Of a stretch of 40,455 nt of DNA, positions 35,271 to 40,455 are shown piece after piece. How positions within the stretch are numbered: position 1 is the stretch's first letter; every line of letters begins with the position of its first letter. Location of the stretch: NCBI GenBank assembly GCA_015654925.1, contig JAATFX010000018.1:1-40455 (forward strand), given 5' to 3'. Position numbers and translations under genes: made by a program. Below the pieces are notes generated by a model. That model was given only the letters and a program-made list of their open reading frames with translations, ran no database searches and was not told the DNA's origin. Source of the stretch: Enterobacterales bacterium. Its GTDB lineage: Bacteria; Pseudomonadota; Gammaproteobacteria; Enterobacterales; Enterobacteriaceae.

Positions 35271-35444
35271 TTATGGCTTGGCTGTTGAACCGCATGAGCA
35301 GGTTATCAAACTACTACAGGTGCAAGCACCGACATCCTGCGGACTTCCTTGCGGTACGGGAACTGATGAACGCTGCGGTTCTACACAACCGCTAAGCAGC
35401 GATCCTGCGAGTGCAATAAACACTAAAAAAAACACTTTACTCAT
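35271..35444 (-). CDS. Small cysteine-rich lipoprotein
   Basis: 57 residues. Residues 1-19 (MSKVFFLVFIALAGSLLSG) form a signal sequence with an LLSGC lipobox, so Cys20 is the lipidated residue. After a Pro/Ser-rich linker (residues 21-38) the C-terminus contains CTC (41-43) and CSC (49-51), two Cys-X-Cys pairs separated by five residues. GCAGGAGT gives a strong ribosome binding site nine bases before the ATG at 35444, and a strong terminator follows. Mature residue +2 is Val, which does not signal inner-membrane retention. I know no named family with this pattern. Confidence 0.75.
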   Translation of the reverse strand: MSKVFFLVFIALAGSLLSGCVEPQRSSVPVPQGSPQDVGACTCSSLITCSCGSTAKP

Positions 35445-35558
35445 ATAATGGACTCCTGCCGTTTTTTTTATTATAGCGTGTTTTTAAATGCATTAAGTAT
35501 GATTTTAACTGTAAAAACAATATGAAAAAGCGATTACTGATGAGATGGATCGCCGGTT

Positions 35559-35897
35559 TCAACCATACCAGCGCCGCCAAAACAAGACCAATAGCCAGGC
35601 TGCAACAGACCAGCAAATAACCGAACTCAGTAAAGCATAAGGCAGGCGTAGTGGGCCAATAAAAAAATAAAGCGACACCAGGTATACCAGGTACGGAATG
35701 GCCGCCCATATGCCAAATAGGATGGTCGTACGAAGCGCTTCCACGCCTCGTTCACTGCCGACGATATAATGTGCGATCAGGGCAAAAGTTGGGAAGAGCG
35801 GGAGCAGGCCGACTAGATAATAGTTACGCGTTTTCGACAGCAAACCGATCAAAAGCACAACGGCGGCACCCAATAACGCTTTCAGTAGCAGGTTCAT
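35559..35897 (-). CDS. glpM: GlpM family membrane protein
   Basis: 112 residues with four membrane segments. LLKALLGAAVVLLIGLLSKT, RNYYLVGLLPLFPTFALIAH and YIVGSERGVEAL match E. coli GlpM (109 residues) closely. I start at 35897 because it aligns with E. coli, though it has no Shine-Dalgarno. An in-frame ATG at 35960 with AAAGGA just before it would add 21 residues and is a real alternative. The role of GlpM in enterobacteria is not established. It lies downstream of yecF with a strong hairpin between them. Confidence 0.9.
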   Translation of the reverse strand: MNLLLKALLGAAVVLLIGLLSKTRNYYLVGLLPLFPTFALIAHYIVGSERGVEALRTTILFGIWAAIPYLVYLVSLYFFIGPLRLPYALLSSVICWSVAAWLLVLFWRRWYG

Positions 35898-35972
35898 CAA
35901 ATGGTTAACAAGTCGGGAAATAAGAGAGGTGAGTTTACCATGGTTAAAGCAGGTGTTCATTTATCCTTTAGC

Positions 35973-36016
35973 CATACCGTGGCTTGATGCCGTGCCCGGC
36001 ATCAAGCCACGGTATG
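35973..36016. repeat. 20-bp perfect inverted repeat
   Basis: Arms at 35973-35992 and 35997-36016 are perfectly complementary over 20 bp and enclose a TGCC loop. Arm 5' end: CATACCGTGGCTTG. It begins 12 bases after the yecF stop. It has no T-run in either direction, so it is unlike an ordinary terminator; it may be a repeat element or an mRNA stabiliser. Confidence 0.9.
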
Positions 36017-36027
36017 CGCCCGCGATT

Positions 36028-36252
36028 TTATTGCTTGTAGGCAAATTTGATCTGCTTGATGGTGTTGCTGAAAACGTCGGCCTGCGAAGTATCATCCAGT
36101 TCCGTGATGTATTTTTCCATTTTGATTATGACCTTGCCGGCATCGGCCTGGCCCATGGCTTTTAAGATCAGCGTCACCATGGCCTTCATGCAGTTGAGTT
36201 CCTGTGCCAGAACTTCTGCGCTATTGTCGGTAGAAAATTCAACCTTACCCAT
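36028..36252 (-). CDS. yecF: DUF2594 protein YecF
   Basis: 74 residues, exactly the length of E. coli YecF. CMKAMVTLILKAMGQADAGK, then IKMEK and VFSNTIKQIK are conserved. It is a small helical protein of unknown function. GAGGAGACC precedes the ATG. In E. coli yecF lies between sdiA and uvrY and is divergent from uvrY, as here; sdiA is not on the other side, where glpM is found instead. Confidence 0.95.
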   Translation of the reverse strand: MGKVEFSTDNSAEVLAQELNCMKAMVTLILKAMGQADAGKVIIKMEKYITELDDTSQADVFSNTIKQIKFAYKQ

Positions 36253-36909
36253 TGGGTCTCCTCGTTGTTCAATGTTGGTTTAGCCGATAGGCCGTTGCGA
36301 TATGGCCATGGCGGCTTGTTTTCGTGAGGGATTATAACAGATTTTGTTTCGGATATTTAACGAAACCAAGCCTGCTTTAAGCGAAGCGGTAAAAGCATCG
36401 ATGTGTGACCTTGCAGTATAATTCGATAATTCGCGGCGCGGCGCGTTAGGGCGGCAATGAAAACATGAATGGGAATATACATTTGCATGCTTAAGGCGTA
36501 AAATTGGAAGTAATAAGTAATTAATATTTGTTGTTGAATATTTTTTTATAAAAAATGATTAATAATAATGCGACTTATAATGCAATTTCCAGGTTAACCA
36601 TTTGTTTTTTTAAGTATTTTTTACTAAAACCCATCGGCTGGTTTTTAAACGGAATCCAGCTTGGTTCATGGGCGCCGCTCCTGACTTTGCGGTTAGCGCA
36701 AACCAAGAGCAACGAGTCAACGAATGTGATGAAATTCTCTTGCGGTAGGTTAGGCTATCTGTCTAAAATGAGTATCTCAGCCAGAGCCGCTGAATTTGTA
36801 TAGTATCAGTGGGCATCTATATTTTTTATTTACTTAAAAAAAGCCGTAATATTAAGTCATAAATATTTGATTCACATTACATCACTCCCTCTTTTTGGAG
36901 ATTTTCTCT
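36253..36909. other. yecF-uvrY intergenic region
   Basis: 657 bases, AT-rich, between the divergent yecF and uvrY genes. The only longer frame (36555-36803) has no ribosome binding site or family resemblance. The region should contain the uvrY promoter. I cannot place its boxes with confidence. Confidence 0.5.
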
Positions 36910-37566
36910 TTGATAAGCGTTTTTCTTGTTGATGACCACGAATTGGTGCGTGCAGGGATACGGCGCATTCTAGAAGATATCAAAGGTTTTAAAGTCGTTG
37001 GAGAGGCGCAGTGTGGCGAAGATGCGGTAAAATGGTGCCGTAGCAATTGTGTCAACGTGGTGCTGATGGATATGAATATGCCGGGCATTGGCGGTCTTGA
37101 GGCTACCCGCAAAATCATACGGTTTTCCCCCGACATCAAAGTTATCATGCTAACCATTTACACTGAGAATCCATTACCTGCTAAAGTAATGCAGGCCGGG
37201 GCCTCGGGGTACCTGAGCAAAGCGGCTGCGCCGCAAGAGGTGATCTGCGCTATCCGCTCTGTCAACGCGGGCAAACGCTACATCGCCTCGGATATCGCGC
37301 AGCAAATGGCCTTGAGCCAGCTTGAACCCCAAAACGAGACACCCTTTGAATGTTTGTCTCAGCGCGAACTGCAAATTATGCTGATGATTACCAAAGGGCA
37401 AAAGGTGAATGAAATTTCTGAACAACTCAATCTGAGTCCCAAAACGGTCAACAGTTACCGTTACCGGATGTTTAGTAAACTTAACATCAGCGGCGACGTT
37501 GAGTTAACCCACTTAGCCATTCGCCATGGGTTGTTCAATGCGGAGACTTTATTAAGCAGTGACTGA
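36910..37566 (+). CDS. uvrY: BarA-responsive regulator UvrY
   Basis: 218 residues, as in E. coli. It is the response regulator of the BarA/UvrY (GacS/GacA) system that activates CsrB and CsrC small RNAs. The receiver domain has the acidic pair Asp8-Asp9, phosphoacceptor Asp54 ([10 protein letters not shown]) and a LuxR-type helix-turn-helix ([20 protein letters not shown]). I start at the TTG at 36910, which aligns with E. coli (TTG, then Ile) and lies nine bases after GGAG. The stop overlaps the uvrC start by eight bases, so the two are coupled. Confidence 0.95.
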   Translation: MISVFLVDDHELVRAGIRRILEDIKGFKVVGEAQCGEDAVKWCRSNCVNVVLMDMNMPGIGGLEATRKIIRFSPDIKVIMLTIYTENPLPAKVMQAGASGYLSKAAAPQEVICAIRSVNAGKRYIASDIAQQMALSQLEPQNETPFECLSQRELQIMLMITKGQKVNEISEQLNLSPKTVNSYRYRMFSKLNISGDVELTHLAIRHGLFNAETLLSSD

Positions 37567-39391
37567 TCGTTTTAATCCAACGGAATTCCTGAAAACCGTA
37601 ACCAGCCAGCCCGGCGTGTATCGCATGTACGACGCGTCGGAAACGGTTATCTACGTCGGCAAAGCAAAAGACCTGAAAAAGCGTCTGGCGAGTTACTTTC
37701 GCCTACAGGTTTCCAGTCGTAAAACCGAAGCGCTGGTAAAAAACATCGCTCAGATCGATGTAACCATCACCCATACCGAGACCGAGGCGCTGTTGCTGGA
37801 ACACAACTATATCAAGTTGTTCCAGCCGCGTTACAATGTTCTGCTAAGGGATGATAAATCCTATCCGCTCATTTTCCTTAGCAGCGATACGCATCCCCGT
37901 CTTGGCATGCATCGCGGCGCCAAACATGCTAAAGGCGAATATTTCGGCCCCTTTCCTAACGGGTATGCGGTCCGGGAAACCCTGGCGTTGCTGCAAAAAC
38001 TGTTTCCGATTCGCCAATGCGAAGATAGCGTTTATCGCAATCGCTCCCGTCCTTGCCTGCAATATCAAATAGGGCGCTGCCTGGGGCCCTGCGTCAAGGG
38101 GCTGGTCAGTGACGAAGCCTACCAGCACCAGGTTGATTACGTCCGTTTGTTTTTATCTGGTAAAGATCAGCAGGTGCTTAACCAACTGGTCGAGCGCATG
38201 GAATTGGCCAGTCGGGCGCTGAACTTTGAAGATGCGGCGCGCGCGCGCGATCAGATACAGGCGGTGCGGCGGGTCACTGAAAAACAATTCGTGTCGGGCG
38301 ATCATGAAGATCTTGATGTTATCGGCGTAGCGTACGATGCCGGCATGGCCTGTGTGCACGTGTTGTTCATCAGGCAGGGCAAAGTATTGGGCAGCCGCAG
38401 TTATTTTCCCAAAGTGCCGCTGGGAACGGAGCTTGCGGAAGTCGTGCAGACGTTTGTCGGCCAGTTCTATTTGCAAGGCAGCCAGATGCGGACGTTGCCG
38501 GGGGAAATATTGCTCGATTTTTCCTTGCCGGAAAAAGAGTTGTTATCGGAATCCTTAAGCGAACTGGCGGGCCGGAAGGTGCAGATACAGGCGCATCCAC
38601 GCGGCGACCGCGCGCGCTATCTGAAATTGGCCAGAACCAACGCCGCGACGGCATTAATCACCAAATTATCGCAGCAATCCACGATTCACCAGCGCCTCGC
38701 CGCGCTCGCCGAATTGCTGGGCCTGCCGGAGATTAATCGCATGGAGTGTTTTGATATCAGCCATACCATGGGCGAGCAAACCATAGCTTCTTGCGTGGTG
38801 TTTGACGCCAACGGGCCGGTACGGGCCGAGTATCGCCGATTTAATATCGCTGGTATTACGCCGGGTGATGATTATGCGGCCATGACCCAGGTGCTGCAGC
38901 GTCGTTATGGTAAAGCGCTGGAAGAGGTCAAGATTCCCGACGTGGTGATCATTGACGGCGGAAAAGGCCAGTTGGGAATGGCAATTGACGTTTTCTCGCA
39001 GTTGGATGTGGCGTGGGACAAGTCGCGGGTCATATTGCTGGGCGTGGCCAAAGGCACCGATCGCAAGGCCGGTTTGGAAACGCTGTTTTTCAAAGCACAC
39101 GGGGAGGGGATATCCTTGCCGCCGGATTCTCCCGCGCTGCACGTAATCCAGCATATTCGCGACGATTCCCATAATCATGCCATCACGGGGCATCGAAATA
39201 AGCGTGCAAAGGTAAAAAATACCAGCGCATTGGAATTAATTGAAGGAGTAGGCCCTAAACGTCGCCAAACCCTGTTAAAATACATGGGCGGTTTGCAGCC
39301 TTTACGGAACGCAAGTCTTGAGGAGATTGCACAGGTGCCGGGTATTTCAAAAGCATTGGCAGAAAAGATCTTTAATGCGTTGAAACACTAA
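37559..39391 (+). CDS. uvrC: Excinuclease subunit UvrC
   Basis: 610 residues, the length of E. coli UvrC. It makes both incisions in nucleotide excision repair after UvrB loading. The GIY-YIG domain (about 12-95: [20 protein letters not shown]), the Cys cluster with CLGPC, the UVR domain (about 200-240, [12 protein letters not shown]), the RNase H-like domain ([23 protein letters not shown]) and two C-terminal helix-hairpin-helix motifs ([31 protein letters not shown]) are present. A GTG start overlaps uvrY. Confidence 0.97.
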   Translation: MTDRFNPTEFLKTVTSQPGVYRMYDASETVIYVGKAKDLKKRLASYFRLQVSSRKTEALVKNIAQIDVTITHTETEALLLEHNYIKLFQPRYNVLLRDDKSYPLIFLSSDTHPRLGMHRGAKHAKGEYFGPFPNGYAVRETLALLQKLFPIRQCEDSVYRNRSRPCLQYQIGRCLGPCVKGLVSDEAYQHQVDYVRLFLSGKDQQVLNQLVERMELASRALNFEDAARARDQIQAVRRVTEKQFVSGDHEDLDVIGVAYDAGMACVHVLFIRQGKVLGSRSYFPKVPLGTELAEVVQTFVGQFYLQGSQMRTLPGEILLDFSLPEKELLSESLSELAGRKVQIQAHPRGDRARYLKLARTNAATALITKLSQQSTIHQRLAALAELLGLPEINRMECFDISHTMGEQTIASCVVFDANGPVRAEYRRFNIAGITPGDDYAAMTQVLQRRYGKALEEVKIPDVVIIDGGKGQLGMAIDVFSQLDVAWDKSRVILLGVAKGTDRKAGLETLFFKAHGEGISLPPDSPALHVIQHIRDDSHNHAITGHRNKRAKVKNTSALELIEGVGPKRRQTLLKYMGGLQPLRNASLEEIAQVPGISKALAEKIFNALKH

Positions 39392-39449
39392 CGGCAATGT
39401 AGCAACATACTCGTTATTTCCACTCTGGCCAGATAGTTAACGTAGCGTT

Positions 39450-39998
39450 ATGCAATTGAATATACCGACTTGGCTTACGTTGTTGCGTGTCGTAATGATA
39501 CCGTTTTTCGTCCTGGCTTTTTATCTGCCTTTCTATTGGGCGCCGCTGGCATGTGCTTTAATCTTCATCCTAGCGGCGGTGACCGATTGGTTTGATGGCT
39601 TTCTCGCCCGGCGCTGGAAGCAAACCACGCGATTTGGCGCTTTCCTCGATCCCGTGGCGGATAAGGTCATGGTTGCCATTGCGCTGGTGCTGGTGGCCGA
39701 ACACTTCCATTCCTGGTGGATAACCTTGCCCGCCGCCACGATGATTGCCCGTGAAATCATTATCTCGGCCCTGCGTGAATGGATGGCTGAGATCGGCAAA
39801 CGCAGCAGCGTCGCCGTGTCCTGGATTGGTAAGGTTAAAACCACCGCTCAGATGCTGGCGCTGGTGGCGCTGTTATGGCGGCCCGATCAGATTGTTTCAG
39901 GTATCGGCATCGCTGCGCTGTATATTGCCGCCGTGCTGACTTTCTGGTCAATGTTCCAGTATTTGAACGCCGCTCGCCACGATTTGTTCGAACGGTGA
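39450..39998 (+). CDS. pgsA: Phosphatidylglycerophosphate synthase
   Basis: 182 residues, as in E. coli. It condenses CDP-diacylglycerol with glycerol 3-phosphate to phosphatidylglycerophosphate, the committed step to phosphatidylglycerol and cardiolipin. The CDP-alcohol phosphatidyltransferase motif is intact: Asp49-Gly50, Ala53-Arg54, Gly63, Asp67 and Asp71 ([15 protein letters not shown], then FLDPVADK). Several membrane segments flank it. It follows uvrC by 58 bases and precedes the same three tRNA genes as in E. coli. Confidence 0.97.
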   Translation: MQLNIPTWLTLLRVVMIPFFVLAFYLPFYWAPLACALIFILAAVTDWFDGFLARRWKQTTRFGAFLDPVADKVMVAIALVLVAEHFHSWWITLPAATMIAREIIISALREWMAEIGKRSSVAVSWIGKVKTTAQMLALVALLWRPDQIVSGIGIAALYIAAVLTFWSMFQYLNAARHDLFER

Positions 39999-40048
39999 TC
40001 GAAGCGCCGTAAAAATCAACAAACGAGCGTATTGGCATGATAATTCTA

Positions 40049-40076
40049 TTGACTAGCCACGTCAGGTCAGTAGAAT
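40049..40076 (+). promoter_or_regulatory. Promoter of the Gly-Cys-Leu tRNA operon
   Basis: TTGACT (40049-40054) and TAGAAT (40071-40076) with a 16-base spacer predict a start about 85 bases before tRNA-Gly. Confidence 0.65.
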
Positions 40077-40167
40077 GCAACGCATCGAAAGCAACGACCG
40101 ATTGCCGAAGATAATTGTAAAAACAAAGCAGTAATAACAAGCAAGTAGAATCAGTAGTTTCATCGAT

Positions 40168-40242
40168 GCGGGAATAGCTCAGTGGTAGAGCACAACCTTG
40201 CCAAGGTTGGGGTCGCGAGTTCGAGCCTCGTTTCCCGCTCCA
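40168..40242 (+). tRNA. glyW: tRNA-Gly (GCC)
   Basis: 75 bases, acceptor stem GCGGGAA / TTCCCGC, anticodon loop TTGCCAA giving GCC, T-loop TTCGAGC and encoded CCA. The D-loop is one base shorter than in E. coli glyW (AGTGG in place of AGTTGG). First gene of the tRNA operon. Confidence 0.97.
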
Positions 40243-40275
40243 GATGTGCAACGAAGCCTTCTTGGGGCATTTAAG

Positions 40276-40349
40276 GGCGCGTTGGCAGAGTGGCCATGCA
40301 GCGGATTGCAAATCCGCCCACCTCGGTTCGACTCCGGGACGCGCCTCCA
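40276..40349 (+). tRNA. cysT: tRNA-Cys (GCA)
   Basis: 74 bases, acceptor GGCGCGT / ACGCGCC, anticodon loop TTGCAAA giving GCA, encoded CCA. Same length as E. coli cysT. It lies 33 bases after tRNA-Gly. Confidence 0.97.
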
Positions 40350-40366
40350 GTTCTAAAAATTTCGAC

Positions 40367-40453
40367 GCCCGGGTGGTGGAATCGGTAGACACAAGGGATT
40401 TAAAATCCCTCGGCTTTATGGCTGTACGGGTTCAAGTCCCGTCCCGGGTACCA
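40367..40453 (+). tRNA. leuZ: tRNA-Leu (UAA)
   Basis: 87-base class II tRNA, acceptor stem starting GCCCGGG, anticodon loop TTTAAAA giving UAA, a long variable arm and encoded CCA two bases before the window ends. It corresponds to E. coli leuZ. Confidence 0.97.
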
Positions 40454-40455
40454 AC

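Noticed and set aside
36555..36803. 82-codon frame upstream of uvrY
   Set aside because: No ribosome binding site and no resemblance to sdiA or any family.

Overview
The window is chromosomal DNA of an enterobacterium. The first 16.3 kb follow the Escherichia coli order rmf-fabA-ycbZ-matP-ompA-sulA-sxy-yccS-yccF-helD-mgsA-yccT-yccU-hspQ-rlmI-yccX-tusE-yccA-serT gene for gene and strand for strand. The last 4 kb carry yecF-uvrY-uvrC-pgsA-tRNA(Gly)-tRNA(Cys)-tRNA(Leu). These two blocks are about 1 Mb apart in E. coli, so the chromosome is rearranged. Protein divergence, gene losses and decayed phage DNA suggest a Sodalis-like or Pectobacteriaceae-like member of Enterobacterales. This placement is an inference and not a species call.

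Layout. 1-16.3 kb: dense, intact housekeeping genes (ribosome hibernation, unsaturated fatty acid synthesis, Ter macrodomain organisation, outer membrane, SOS division block, rRNA and tRNA modification). 16.3-19.8 kb: nac with a sigma54 promoter and upstream NtrC-like sites, an iraP-like anti-adaptor gene, an unrecognised small ORF and an orphan hha. 19.8-23.6 kb: an aldehyde dehydrogenase, yccJ-wrbA, ymdF and a DUF1883 gene. 23.8-27.1 kb: a shortened pyrimidine-degradation operon, rutABCD, behind its own sigma54-type promoter and without rutE, rutF, rutG or rutR. 27.6-28.6 kb: an AraC-type regulator and a tRNA-Lys with the unusual CUU anticodon.

28.8-33.3 kb is a wrecked P2-like prophage in reverse orientation. 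It holds a frameshifted ogr, a tail-sheath (FI) start fused in frame to tail gene U by a deletion, a membrane-protein gene still open at the place where P2 carries its Z/fun cargo, a methyltransferase fragment, and a portal (Q) fragment in the opposite direction, as in P2. Two UmuD'-like genes flank Q. The first has a perfect LexA box, starts where processed UmuD' starts, and has lost the catalytic lysine. 34-36 kb: a second AraC-type regulator, a 57-residue cysteine-rich lipoprotein gene, glpM, a 20-bp perfect hairpin and yecF.

Three regulatory themes are visible in the DNA: nitrogen limitation (sigma54 promoters at nac and rutA), SOS (LexA boxes at sulA and the UmuD'-like gene), and general stress (iraP, ymdF, wrbA, rmf). 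The best candidates for undescribed biology are the UmuD'-like pair, the surviving membrane protein in the prophage cargo site, and the Cys-rich lipoprotein.
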